Assembly: GCA_023426225.1 (NCBI GenBank)
Contig: JAFABD010000134.1
Coordinates: 1-15,132, forward strand
Origin: Pseudomonadota bacterium
Lineage (GTDB): Bacteria > Pseudomonadota > Alphaproteobacteria > Sphingomonadales > Sphingomonadaceae
DNA: 15,132 nt
Direction of reading: 5' to 3'
Below the pieces are notes generated by a model. The model was given only the letters and a program-made list of their open reading frames with translations, searched no databases and was not told where the DNA came from. Positions 7,036 through 15,038 of the stretch are shown piece after piece; the stretch's first letter is position 1, and each line of letters begins with the position of its first letter. The translations under genes were made by a program, and so were the position numbers.

Positions 7036-7520
7036 GCCAGCGCCTTCGCGATGTGCCATGCCGTCGCGACGATCTGGCGCGCGCGCGCATCGTCGCGGGC
7101 ACCGGCAAAGCGATCGCGCAGGCACGACGGAAGCGCCGCCTCCATCAAGCTCCGGCCGCTGACCACCAGGGTATCGGGCGCCGGGAGCACGGCAGGGCCA
7201 CCGCGAAACCCGACTTCCACCTCGCAGGCGGCGTCGAACAGCGGCTCACCCGCCGCCTGGGCAAGTCGCGCCAGCCGGGGGCCGGACAGTTCGGCATCGA
7301 TTGCGCGCCGATGGTGCAGCAACGCCGCCAGGATCGCGACGCGCTCCTGCATCGCGCCGTCAGCGAGCAGCCAATCGGGCAGTTGGACCGTCGTGTCGAA
7401 CCGCGCCGGACTGCGGCCCGCGCATCGCCGGGCAAAGCGCGCGCCACGCGGCATCGCGACCAGCCGTGCCATCGCTGCGCACCGCGCCCGCGCCGCGCCG
7501 AAACCCGCCGTCGCGCTCAT
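7032..7520 (-). CDS. sctK: T3SS sorting-platform protein SctK (YscK/HrpB4-like)
   Basis: A 162-residue soluble protein between sctJ and sctL, the standard place of SctK, which couples the SctQ/SctL pods to the SctD cytoplasmic domain. Visible are a basic N-terminal region, the segment VQLPDWLLADGAMQERVAILAALLHHRRAIDAEL at about 45-78 (split by loops) and the helix ARQIVATAWHIAKALA at the end. SctK sequences are poorly conserved, and the LPxWL plus ALLH features are the best resemblance I see. The start at 7520 overlaps the sctJ stop as ATGA. Confidence 0.75.
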   Translation of the reverse strand: MSATAGFGAARARCAAMARLVAMPRGARFARRCAGRSPARFDTTVQLPDWLLADGAMQERVAILAALLHHRRAIDAELSGPRLARLAQAAGEPLFDAACEVEVGFRGGPAVLPAPDTLVVSGRSLMEAALPSCLRDRFAGARDDARARQIVATAWHIAKALA

Positions 7521-8299
7521 GGCCGCACCGTATCGGGCAAACCGCCGCGCGGGCGACGCATCCGCCAAAGCGCCCGACTCGCCACACCGAGCAGCGCGAG
7601 CGCAACCGCCGCAACCAGCGCCCGCACGACCATCCCGATCGAAACGATCGGGTTGTCGCGGGGCACCACGGGCAATGTCTGGGCGGGCACCATCACGACG
7701 GACACGCGATCATAGCTGAGGCCGTCGATCGCGTTGGTTACCAGCGACTTGATCGCCCCCGTCTGGCTGCGCAGGTCGAACCCCGTGCGATATTTGACGA
7801 ATACCGACGCCGCCGACGGCTTCGCCTCGCGCGACAGCGGATCGGCCTCGGGCATCGTCAGATGGACGCGGGCCTGCACGACACCGTCGATGTCGCTGAT
7901 CGTCCGCGACAGTTCCTGCGACAGGCCATAAACTAGCCGCGCGCGCTCCTCGAGTGGGGTCGAGGTGAAACCCTCCTTCTTGAACACCGAGCCGAGCGAA
8001 TCGAAATCCTCGTGCGGCAGGCCATGGGCGCGCAACGTCTCGACCGCACGGGCGAAATCGCCCTGCGCGACCGTGATGCTCCAATTGCCCTTTTCGCCTT
8101 CGACCTTGTGCGCGCGAATGCCGGCTTGCGACAGCACCGCGATCATTTCGTTGGCGGCGGTTTCGGTCAGCTTGCCATAGACTTCCTGGCCGCTGCACCC
8201 GGACAGCCCCGCCGCCGCGAGCAACAGCAGCGGGGCGGCGACGCGCCCGCGCCACCGCCGAACGGGCGTCACCGCCCGCGCCCGGTCCGCGCCCGTCAT
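7517..8299 (-). CDS. sctJ: T3SS inner-membrane ring lipoprotein SctJ
   Basis: A 260-residue YscJ/HrcJ family lipoprotein. The N-terminus has a basic stretch, the hydrophobic segment APLLLLAAAG and the lipobox LSGC with lipidated Cys35. The periplasmic part holds the two ring-building motifs: QEVYGKLTETAANEMIAVL and NWSITVAQGDFARAVETL in the first, and ELSRTISDIDGVVQARVHLTMPE and IKSLVTNAIDGLSYDRVSVVMVPA in the second. A C-terminal membrane helix lies at about 219-240 and ends in a basic tail. A lipobox distinguishes SctJ from the flagellar MS-ring protein FliF. SctJ forms the inner ring within the SctD ring. The ATG overlaps the sctI stop (ATGA). Confidence 0.97.
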   Translation of the reverse strand: MTGADRARAVTPVRRWRGRVAAPLLLLAAAGLSGCSGQEVYGKLTETAANEMIAVLSQAGIRAHKVEGEKGNWSITVAQGDFARAVETLRAHGLPHEDFDSLGSVFKKEGFTSTPLEERARLVYGLSQELSRTISDIDGVVQARVHLTMPEADPLSREAKPSAASVFVKYRTGFDLRSQTGAIKSLVTNAIDGLSYDRVSVVMVPAQTLPVVPRDNPIVSIGMVVRALVAAVALALLGVASRALWRMRRPRGGLPDTVRP

Positions 8300-8709
8300 T
8301 GCTGACGGAACAACTGCTGCACGCCATCCGAACTCCGGTTGGCGATGTTGGAGGTAAGCTGCGCCTGGAACATGAATTCCGAGCACTTCATCGTCAGCTG
8401 GACGATCTCGCCGGGGGTGAGCTGGCCGCCGCTCGCTTCGGCTGTCTCGGCATAGCGCGACACGGCCCGCGCCTGGACATTCACCTGGTCGAGCGCGTCG
8501 AGCATCCCGCGGAGCCCGGGCGGGACGGGGCCCGCCTCCAGCGCGGGCGAGATGCCGCCGGCGCGGTCGAGCGCCGCCTCGAACCGGCCCTGCAGACTCG
8601 GGTCCGCCCCGCCGCCGCCGGGCGGCAGCAGTTCCAGGCTGCGATGGCCCACACCGCCCACCGCCCCCGTTCCCGGCGCCACCAGCGCCGCAATCGCCTC
8701 GATCCCCAT
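8296..8709 (-). CDS. sctI: T3SS inner-rod protein SctI (HrpB2/YscI-like)
   Basis: A 137-residue protein just upstream of sctJ. The N-terminal two thirds is Gly/Pro/Ala-rich. The last ~42 residues (LTPGEIVQLTMKCSEFMFQAQL, then TSNIANRSSDGVQQLFRQQ) match the conserved C-terminal helix pair of SctI, where T-P-x-[ED]-[IL] leads into a helix with F/Q residues and the chain ends in GVxxLLxxQ. SctI polymerises as the inner rod that anchors the needle and is itself exported through the T3SS. Its start is 2 nt after the stop of the needle gene. Confidence 0.88.
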   Translation of the reverse strand: MGIEAIAALVAPGTGAVGGVGHRSLELLPPGGGGADPSLQGRFEAALDRAGGISPALEAGPVPPGLRGMLDALDQVNVQARAVSRYAETAEASGGQLTPGEIVQLTMKCSEFMFQAQLTSNIANRSSDGVQQLFRQQ

Positions 8710-8711
8710 GA

Positions 8712-9020
8712 TCAGCCCTTACGCGCCATGGTTTCCAGCGCCTTGGAGACGCTGTCGATCGAGCTGTGCGAGCTGTTCGCCATGAAGCTCATGCGCATCG
8801 ATTCGGTGGTGAGCCGCGTGATGTCCGACGGACGGTCCCCACCCTGCGACACGGCTTCGGATTGGGTGGTGATGACGTCTGCCTGGCTGTCGAGCGCCTT
8901 GCCCCAGGCAGCGCCGAATGCCTCGAACCAGTTGCTCTTGCTACCGCGCGTCTCGGTGGTGCCCATGGCGCCGAACGCGGCGAGCGTGCGCAACGACGCG
9001 CTGTTGATCGGATCGGTCAT
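8712..9020 (-). CDS. sctF: Probable T3SS needle subunit SctF
   Basis: A 102-residue protein without signal peptide, Cys or membrane helix, located exactly where sctF lies in Ysc-type order (D-F-I-J). Its C-terminal half reads as a helical hairpin. A helix AAWGKALDSQADVITTQSEAV (37-57, split) leads to a turn with GGDRPSD (60-66, compare the DNP turn of YscF/PscF). The second helix ends in SSIDSVSKALETMARKG, like STVTRALRDLMQGILQK in known needles. The N-terminal ~35 residues are an extension relative to typical ~80-residue needles. The start is supported by AAGGAAG at good spacing and by the ATGA overlap with the sctD stop. The alternative is an Hrp-type HrpB1-like accessory protein, which is usually larger. 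No needle-chaperone genes (SctE, SctG) flank it. Confidence 0.7.
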   Translation of the reverse strand: MTDPINSASLRTLAAFGAMGTTETRGSKSNWFEAFGAAWGKALDSQADVITTQSEAVSQGGDRPSDITRLTTESMRMSFMANSSHSSIDSVSKALETMARKG

Positions 9021-10231
9021 GACTGGCTTCCTTCGGAGGTGTTGCCGCCGGATGGGGACGTGCTCGCCTGGGCCGGCGGCGCGGGTGCGCCCAGGACGAG
9101 TTCCTCGACCTGACCATCGCGTTCGAACCGCGCGCGGCCGTTGGCGATGGACAGGATACGATGGCCGGTCGGCACCTGCGCGCCGGGAAACCAGCGGGTG
9201 CCGTCGGCGGTGGCGATGTAGCCCGGGTCTCCATCGACAAAGGTCGCCAGGCCATATTCCGAGCCGGAGAAGAAATATTGCAGGTCGCGGTCGCCCCGGC
9301 GGCTGTCGGCGGCGAAATAGACGCGCGCGATTCCCGGCACGTCCTGACGGATCAGCCGGGCCAGTTCCGCCTGACGGTCTGCGGGCAGGAATTCGGCGTT
9401 GACCAGCAGTGCATGGCCGCGGCGCGGGACCGCTTCGCCATCAACGCCCTGCGCGCGCAGCAGATCTGTCGCGGCGGCGGCCAGTCCGTCCATTGTGTCG
9501 ACGTCGACCGTCGCGCCCGGAATCCGTTCCGCCACCAGCGTTCGCAGCCGCGACAAAGTGGCATCGTCACGCACGATGCCACGCACGACCGGCCCCGCCG
9601 GGCCGGTGGCGATGCCGAGTTCGGGAAAGCCCGCTGCCGTCAGCATCGCCTGTGCTGCGGCCGGATCGGTCCCGCGCCCCGCGATCCAGTGAATTGCCGG
9701 TGTGGCAATGGCCGCTACCAGCAACAACAGCGCCGCCCCTGCGGCATAGAGCGGCCAGCGCCGCTCGATCGCGATCGCGCTCCGCATGGGGGACAGCCGC
9801 GTGGCCATGCGTTCAGCGATGGCGGCACGGCCCGGACCATCCTCGTCCGCCGGCTGCGACGCGAGCATGGTCGACAGCCGCGCCGCCTCGGTCCACCGGT
9901 CCGACGAAGGTTCGCCGATCGCCACCGCAAAGCCGCCGATCGCAACCGGGACGTATGGCGGCACCGTCACCTGCGCTCCTGGCGCGATCGGCTGACCGAG
10001 CAGTGTCACCGTCCCGGCCAGAACCTTCAGCCGCGCAACACCTTCATCGAAGTGCAGTTCGACCGACGCACCGCGCGTCGAGGCATCACGCAACACGATA
10101 TCGTGGTCGAAGCCGTGCCCCATCCGCACGAACTTGCCGGGCGGCAGGCGGTGTTCGGCGCCGCTCAACCGTCCGGTGAGGACACGCAGGACCACCGCGC
10201 CCAGCGCCGGCGGGGCGAAGCGCGCGTTCAC
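9017..10231 (-). CDS. sctD: T3SS inner-membrane ring protein SctD
   Basis: A 404-residue bitopic protein. The N-terminal cytoplasmic domain (about 12-108) has the FHA-like pattern (LTGRLSGAEHRLPPGKFVRMG, then DHDIVLRDASTRGASVELHF). A single membrane helix lies at about 159-180 after the basic ERRWP. The large periplasmic part (185-390) consists of ring-building/BON-like repeats, for example RGIVRDDATLSRLRTLVAERIPG and VYFAADSRRGDRDLQYFFSGSEYG. This order defines SctD (YscD/PrgH type), which forms the outer of the two inner-membrane rings, docks to SctC and binds SctK below. The start codon is GTG, overlapping the sctC stop as GTGA, with GGGAG 6 nt upstream. The C-terminus is a Pro/Ser/Gly tail. 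Confidence 0.92.
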   Translation of the reverse strand: MNARFAPPALGAVVLRVLTGRLSGAEHRLPPGKFVRMGHGFDHDIVLRDASTRGASVELHFDEGVARLKVLAGTVTLLGQPIAPGAQVTVPPYVPVAIGGFAVAIGEPSSDRWTEAARLSTMLASQPADEDGPGRAAIAERMATRLSPMRSAIAIERRWPLYAAGAALLLLVAAIATPAIHWIAGRGTDPAAAQAMLTAAGFPELGIATGPAGPVVRGIVRDDATLSRLRTLVAERIPGATVDVDTMDGLAAAATDLLRAQGVDGEAVPRRGHALLVNAEFLPADRQAELARLIRQDVPGIARVYFAADSRRGDRDLQYFFSGSEYGLATFVDGDPGYIATADGTRWFPGAQVPTGHRILSIANGRARFERDGQVEELVLGAPAPPAQASTSPSGGNTSEGSQS

Positions 10232-12075
10232 CGCATGCTCCCGCGATGCGCCTGGGCACGTTCCGCCGCCGCCTGGAGCTGTTCGAGCGGGATCGGCGTG
10301 GTCGGCGCCCCCGCGGGCTGGGACGCAAGCTGAGGGCGCTGCGACAGCACGCGCGGGGTGATGAGGAAGATGCGTTCCAGATGCTGCGCGCCCTTCTTGC
10401 GCTTGCGGAACGCTTGACCGAGCAGCGGAATGTCGCCCGCGACGGGCACCTTCGATTTATAGTCGAACTGGGTGTCCATCGTCATGCCGCCGATCAGCAG
10501 ACTTTCGCCCTGGCGGACGACGGCGCTGGTATTGATGCTCGACTGCTTGACGGCCGGAATGCCGTCCACGACCAGCCCGGTAGGCGAACCGTCGTTGATT
10601 TCGATCGTCAGTCGGGTGCGCAGTTCGCCGCCGTCGAACAGGATCGACGGATTGACGCGCATCACCATGCCTGCCGTCACGGGGAACAGGTCCACCTGAC
10701 GATCGCCGGCGACGCGTACATAATATTGGACCTGGTTGTTGAACACCGCCGGAATGTTGTTGAGCGTGCTCAGCCGCGGGCGCGACACGATCTGGAGCGC
10801 GCCCGCCTTTTCGAGCGCGGTGATGCGCGCGGCGAACAGGTCGAGCGACCCGGTCAGATAGGCGGCGGCGACATTACCGTTCGAGAAATTCTCCGCCGGG
10901 TTCATCGCCGTGCCGCCGAACAGCGCACCGAAGCCGCCGGTACGAAACCCGAAATCGAGCCCGAGCTCCTTGAGGCGCGTCGTGTCGAGTTCGAGGATCG
11001 TCGCCTCGATCTCCACGCCGCGCGGTTCCACATCGAGGGCGCGGACAATGTCCTCATAGACAGACATCGATTCAGGCCGGTCGCGGATCAGCACGGCGTT
11101 GTTGGCGGGATCGACCTCGACCCGAGGCCCGTCTACGTCGCGCACGGGCGCCTCCTGCACAACCACCGCGCCGCCCCCCATGTCGGGCGCAGTGAAGCTG
11201 CGCTGGCTGTCATCGGGGGGCACCGCGTTCAGTCCACGACCGCCCAGGCGCGGCATCGACTGACGCTGCAGGTCGAAATTGCCGCTCGTCGAAACCGTCG
11301 CGGAGGGGCGCCCGTCGCCCATCATCCCCCGCAGAATCGACGCGACGCCCGGAATTGCGATCGTGCGGTCAAAACTCTTCTGGATCGTGTCGTCCGCCCG
11401 CGCGTAACGAAGATAGAAAATGCGGACCTCATAGGGAGACCGAACGGAAGCGGCGCTCAGCACGCGCGAGCGCAACGGCGCGCTACGCACCGGATCCATC
11501 GCAGCCGGCCCCAGCAGCGGCGAGACGATCGGGGCGTCAGCGGGCGTCGCGGCGATCTGGCTCGACGTGGGCCCGCCCGTCGCGGCCGGCGTGGTTCCGG
11601 CGAGCTGGGCGATGCGATCGAGAAACGCCGGCACGCCCGAGGCGCTGACGCTGGTGGTGGCCGCGCGGACCATGTTCGCCTGATCGACCAGCCCCAGTCG
11701 GCGGGCATCACGCACGACGCCGGCGGGATTGGCACTGGCAAAGCTGCGTGACTGGATTTCGCCCGCCGAATAGACACGTACGACCGCGCCGTCCCAATAG
11801 GCGACCAGGTTGAACGCGCGCGCCAACTGTCCCCAGATCCGCTGCGGCGTGCCGACAAAGGCGCCGTTGAGCTTGCCCGTCACCGCCGAGCTGATCTTTA
11901 CGCGCAGCCCGCTCTCGCCGAAAAGCTGGGTGATGACCGCCTCGATCCGCTGGTTGCGCGCGGTGATGGTGATCGACTTGTTGCGGAACGGCACGCCTTC
12001 GGCCTGTGCCGGTGGGGGCGACGCCGTTACCGCGACACAAGCCAGCATCATCAGGCAACGCGACGTCCGGATCAT
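10228..12075 (-). CDS. sctC: T3SS outer-membrane secretin SctC
   Basis: A 615-residue secretin. Residues 1-25 form a Sec signal peptide (ending PPPAQA). An N0 domain at about 29-107 (FRNKSITITARNQRIEAVITQLF) and further N-domains up to about 370 (RIFYLRYARADDTIQ; VDPANNAVLIRDRPESMSVYEDIV) follow. The secretin barrel domain carries VEIEATILELDTTRLKELGLDFG, VAGDIPLLG at 545-553 and ITPRVL at 568-573, the classic secretin signatures. It forms the outer-membrane channel through which the needle passes. No pilotin gene is visible in the window, although the C-terminal ~40 residues after the barrel (Pro/Gln/Ala-rich) could be a pilotin-binding tail. The start overlaps the sctV stop as ATGA. Confidence 0.96.
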   Translation of the reverse strand: MIRTSRCLMMLACVAVTASPPPAQAEGVPFRNKSITITARNQRIEAVITQLFGESGLRVKISSAVTGKLNGAFVGTPQRIWGQLARAFNLVAYWDGAVVRVYSAGEIQSRSFASANPAGVVRDARRLGLVDQANMVRAATTSVSASGVPAFLDRIAQLAGTTPAATGGPTSSQIAATPADAPIVSPLLGPAAMDPVRSAPLRSRVLSAASVRSPYEVRIFYLRYARADDTIQKSFDRTIAIPGVASILRGMMGDGRPSATVSTSGNFDLQRQSMPRLGGRGLNAVPPDDSQRSFTAPDMGGGAVVVQEAPVRDVDGPRVEVDPANNAVLIRDRPESMSVYEDIVRALDVEPRGVEIEATILELDTTRLKELGLDFGFRTGGFGALFGGTAMNPAENFSNGNVAAAYLTGSLDLFAARITALEKAGALQIVSRPRLSTLNNIPAVFNNQVQYYVRVAGDRQVDLFPVTAGMVMRVNPSILFDGGELRTRLTIEINDGSPTGLVVDGIPAVKQSSINTSAVVRQGESLLIGGMTMDTQFDYKSKVPVAGDIPLLGQAFRKRKKGAQHLERIFLITPRVLSQRPQLASQPAGAPTTPIPLEQLQAAAERAQAHRGSMR

Positions 12076-14030
12076 AACGCAAACTCGTCTTGCGCCCGGG
12101 TTTCCAGGCTTTCAGGAGCGGAATTGAGCTCGCCGACGATGTCCAGCGGAACGGCTGGATTGAGCTCGTTGAACGAAATGACGGGCACGTCGTAAAGATC
12201 GCCCGCGATCAGCAGCCGGAGCGGCCGGCGCAAGTCCTGCGCCGTCAGCACGGCCCGCGCGCCGGATTCGCGCACCTGCGCGCCCAGCAGCGCGTTGAGT
12301 GCCCGCATCTGCACCGGGCTGATCGCCAGTCGCATCTGCCCATCGATCGGGGTGAGCGTCTGGCGGATGACATCCTCGAGCGCCGCGCCGACAATCAGCA
12401 CGCGCAACCGCCCGTCGACGCACAACGGCGCGATCAGGTGACGGCGCATCGCGATGCGCACGCGCTCGGCCATGGCGACAGCCTCGCGCTCATATTGTCC
12501 GGCGTCGCCGATCGCCTCGATCGCGTCGCGGAAGTTGCGCAGCGGCACACGCTCCTCGACGAGCAGCCGCAGCACTTCGGCGATCCGGCCCGTGGGCACC
12601 GCACGCACTGCTTCCTTGACCACTTCCGGGTGCGTCTCGCCGAGCAGGTTGAGCTGATCGGTGACTTCCTGGATGCCCAGGAACAGCATCAGGTTGCGTT
12701 CGATCAGCAACTCTGCCTGCGTCGCAATCGCGGGAATCGGGTCGCCTTCGACGACACCCGCACCGAGCGGCGCGTCCTGTGCGGAGAGCGCCCAGCCCGC
12801 CGCCGGGAGCGACGGATCGGCGACGATGCGAAGCGCCGGGATCGCGACCCCGCTGCGCGCCTGCAGCGCGGCGGTGGCGACCTGCACGCGGTCGGCGAGC
12901 GCGGCAAAGGCCGGGCTGTCCGGGGCAATGCCCACCGTCAGCCGCAGCGGATCGACCACCGGCAACGCGCGCGGGCCGATCAGCGCCTCGCCCGGCACGT
13001 CGCTCGGCGCGGGTGCGGCAAGGCCCAGCCGTTCGCGCAGCCAGGCACCCGAAGTGGGATGCGAAAAGGCACCGCCGCCGATCAGGCCCAGCGCGAGCGC
13101 CAGGAACACCAGCGTCGGGAAGCCGGGGACTATACCCATCAGCATCGCCAGCGCGCCCGCGGCGATCATCACATGCGGCTTGCCCGAAAGCTGACGCGCG
13201 ATCGCGGGGCCGAGGTCGCGCTCGCGCTCCTCGTCGGTTGTGCGCGTGACCAGCAGGCCCGCCGCCATCGCCGAAAACAGCGCGGGAACCTGGGCGACCA
13301 GCCCGTCACCGATCGTCAGGATCGAAAAGGTCGTCGCCGCCTCGCCCGCCGACATGCCGTGATAGAAGATCCCGACCGCCAGCCCGCCGAGCAGGTTGAC
13401 CAGCACGATCACGATCGACGCGATGGCGTCGCCCTTCACGAACTTCATCGCGCCGTCGAGGCTGCCGTGCAGCTTGCTTTCCAGCTCGAGCGTGCGCCGC
13501 TTCTCGCGCGCTTCGTCCTTCGACAACAGTCCCGAGCGCAGGTCGCTGTCGATCGACAGCTGCTTGCCGGGCATCGCGTCAAGGCTGAACCGCGCCGCGA
13601 CTTCGGCCACGCGCTCCGCGCCTTTCGAAATCACGATGAACTGCACCACGGTGATGATCAGGAACACCACCAGCCCGACGACCAGGTTGCCGCCTGCGAC
13701 CATTTCCCCGAACTGGCGAACGATCGTGCCGCCGTCGGCATGGGTCAGGATCATGCGCGTGGTCGAGATGCTGATCGCGAGCCGGAACAGCGTGGCGAGC
13801 AGCAAGACCGTGGGGAAGGTCGAGAAGTCGAGCGCCTTGGTGACGTACATGCTGGCAAGCAGCATCAGGATGCCGAAGGTGATATTGGTCGCGATCAGCA
13901 TGTCGAGCGCAAGCGGCGGCATCGGCACGATCATCAGCATGACCACGGCAACGACGACGCCGACGAGCAACAGGTCGGCCGCGCGCACGGGCAGCGCACG
14001 CAGGCGCCGGAACGACAGGGCGCTCGCCAT
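12072..14030 (-). CDS. sctV: T3SS export gate SctV
   Basis: A 652-residue FHIPEP-family protein, slightly shorter than typical. The N-terminal half holds about eight membrane helices (for example 20-36, 43-62, 74-91, 113-136, 203-223, 237-262). The family signature is RFSLDAMPGKQLSIDSDLRSG at 147-167, split here by the hairpin between RFSLDAMPG and KQLSIDSDLRSG. The C-terminal ~300 residues form the cytoplasmic domain that makes the nonameric ring receiving substrate-chaperone complexes; VVEGDPIPAIATQAELL and TEPEVV-like HPEVVKEAVR are recognisable there. I choose SctV over flagellar FlhA because of the operon partners. It starts 2 nt after the stop of the lytic transglycosylase. Confidence 0.97.
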   Translation of the reverse strand: MASALSFRRLRALPVRAADLLLVGVVVAVVMLMIVPMPPLALDMLIATNITFGILMLLASMYVTKALDFSTFPTVLLLATLFRLAISISTTRMILTHADGGTIVRQFGEMVAGGNLVVGLVVFLIITVVQFIVISKGAERVAEVAARFSLDAMPGKQLSIDSDLRSGLLSKDEAREKRRTLELESKLHGSLDGAMKFVKGDAIASIVIVLVNLLGGLAVGIFYHGMSAGEAATTFSILTIGDGLVAQVPALFSAMAAGLLVTRTTDEERERDLGPAIARQLSGKPHVMIAAGALAMLMGIVPGFPTLVFLALALGLIGGGAFSHPTSGAWLRERLGLAAPAPSDVPGEALIGPRALPVVDPLRLTVGIAPDSPAFAALADRVQVATAALQARSGVAIPALRIVADPSLPAAGWALSAQDAPLGAGVVEGDPIPAIATQAELLIERNLMLFLGIQEVTDQLNLLGETHPEVVKEAVRAVPTGRIAEVLRLLVEERVPLRNFRDAIEAIGDAGQYEREAVAMAERVRIAMRRHLIAPLCVDGRLRVLIVGAALEDVIRQTLTPIDGQMRLAISPVQMRALNALLGAQVRESGARAVLTAQDLRRPLRLLIAGDLYDVPVISFNELNPAVPLDIVGELNSAPESLETRAQDEFAL

Positions 14031-14032
14031 GT

Positions 14033-14950
14033 TCAGCGCGTCCCGCCCTGTTCGGCGAGCAGCCGCTGATAGCGAGCAAGCACGCCCTGCACGTAAAGCT
14101 GGGTCTCGCGATAGGGCGGGATCCGGTTGCCGTAACGGCGCACCGCGCCTTCCCCGGCATTGTAGGCGGCAAGCGTCAACCGAAAGTCGTTGAAACGGCC
14201 GTGCAGTTGCCGGATCAGCCGTGCACCGCCGTCGACATTGGCCTCGGCAGCGGTAATCGCGGCAGCAGGAACGCGCAACATCCGGGCCGTCCCCGGCATG
14301 AGCTGCATCAGCCCGCGTGCGCCCGCCGGGCTTACCGCGTCGACACGGTAGCGCGATTCCTGGTCGATCACCGCATGCAGCAGCAGTGGGTCGACCCGGT
14401 GCCGCTGCGCAACGCGGGCAATCAGCGCGTCGTACCGCGTGGCATAGGAATGCGGGCGCATCGCCAGGATCGCTTCGGCGCCGGCCATCGATCCCGCCGA
14501 AACACGAACCAACGCTTCCTGCCGCCCGGCCGCGCGCGGAGCGAAGGCGGCAACCGCCGTTGCGGGATGGAGCATCCGTTGCGGTTCGTCCGCGCGAGGG
14601 GAAACAGCCACAGCGGCGCCTTCGCCCGGCCCGGCAGCACGCGCGCTCCCGGCCGGGGCTGCGGTAAGCCGCATCGTCGCTGGCGCATCACTTTCGGGAC
14701 GCGGGGGAGCGATCCGGACGTTGGGGGGCGCTATCGTCTCGCCCGGCGTGGCCGGGGCCACGATGATCGTACCGCACTGACTGAGCGACTGAATGCCCGC
14801 GAGCGACAGCGCATCGGCGACGCGCAACGTCGTCGCCAGGGGGCATGGCGGCGGTGGGGCCGGTCGATCGCGGGCGGCAAGCGGCGGCGCGCAAACCGCC
14901 GCCACCAGGGCGAGCCCGACGGCCATCGCCCGATTGTACGCAACTACCAT
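14033..14950 (-). CDS. Lytic transglycosylase heading the T3SS operon
   Basis: A 305-residue exported SLT-type (GH23) enzyme. The signal peptide spans roughly residues 1-27 (AVGLALVAAVCAPPLAARD); Met9 is an alternative start. GGAGAG 9 nt upstream supports the ATG at 14950. A poorly conserved Pro/Ala-rich stretch of ~135 residues follows, with two Cys (36 and 59). The catalytic domain comes last: AVIDQESRYRVDAVSPAGARG with catalytic Glu198, GLMQLMPGTA at 213-222, AAYNAGEGAVRRYG at 261-274 and IPPYRETQLYV at 277-287. Such enzymes cleave the MurNAc-GlcNAc bond and, in secretion clusters (IpgF, IagB, VirB1 types), open the sacculus for the apparatus. Being first in the operon, only 2 nt from sctV, strongly ties it to injectisome assembly. 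Confidence 0.92.
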   Translation of the reverse strand: MVVAYNRAMAVGLALVAAVCAPPLAARDRPAPPPPCPLATTLRVADALSLAGIQSLSQCGTIIVAPATPGETIAPPNVRIAPPRPESDAPATMRLTAAPAGSARAAGPGEGAAVAVSPRADEPQRMLHPATAVAAFAPRAAGRQEALVRVSAGSMAGAEAILAMRPHSYATRYDALIARVAQRHRVDPLLLHAVIDQESRYRVDAVSPAGARGLMQLMPGTARMLRVPAAAITAAEANVDGGARLIRQLHGRFNDFRLTLAAYNAGEGAVRRYGNRIPPYRETQLYVQGVLARYQRLLAEQGGTR

Positions 14951-15013
14951 AACGCATCGCTCTCCAAGCTACTGGCCAGTTGCGGCCAACAGTTCTCAGC
15001 ACGATGCCCCACT

Positions 15014-15038
15014 GTCTCCGTCCTGCTCGACCGGAGAC
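15014..15038. repeat. Perfect 7-bp inverted repeat upstream of the T3SS operon
   Basis: GTCTCCG at 15014-15020 and CGGAGAC at 15032-15038 are exact reverse complements with an 11-nt spacer. The spacing is near one to two helical turns between arm centres (18 bp), compatible with a dimeric regulator site. It abuts the shared element. Confidence 0.45.

Noticed and set aside
10246..11751. A 501-codon plus-strand frame antisense to sctC
   Set aside because: Same antisense-shadow composition, and no domain or ribosome site is recognisable. SctC on the other strand has full secretin signatures.
4052..14030. Reading the cluster as flagellar genes (FlhA, FliI, FliH, FliJ, FliF)
   Set aside because: The secretin, the FHA-containing SctD, the lipobox-bearing SctJ and the absence of hook, rod or flagellin genes define a non-flagellar injectisome.
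12090..14069. A 659-codon open frame on the plus strand antisense to sctV
   Set aside because: Its protein is an Arg/His/Gln-rich composition typical of antisense frames in GC-rich genes, and the opposite strand carries an unmistakable SctV.
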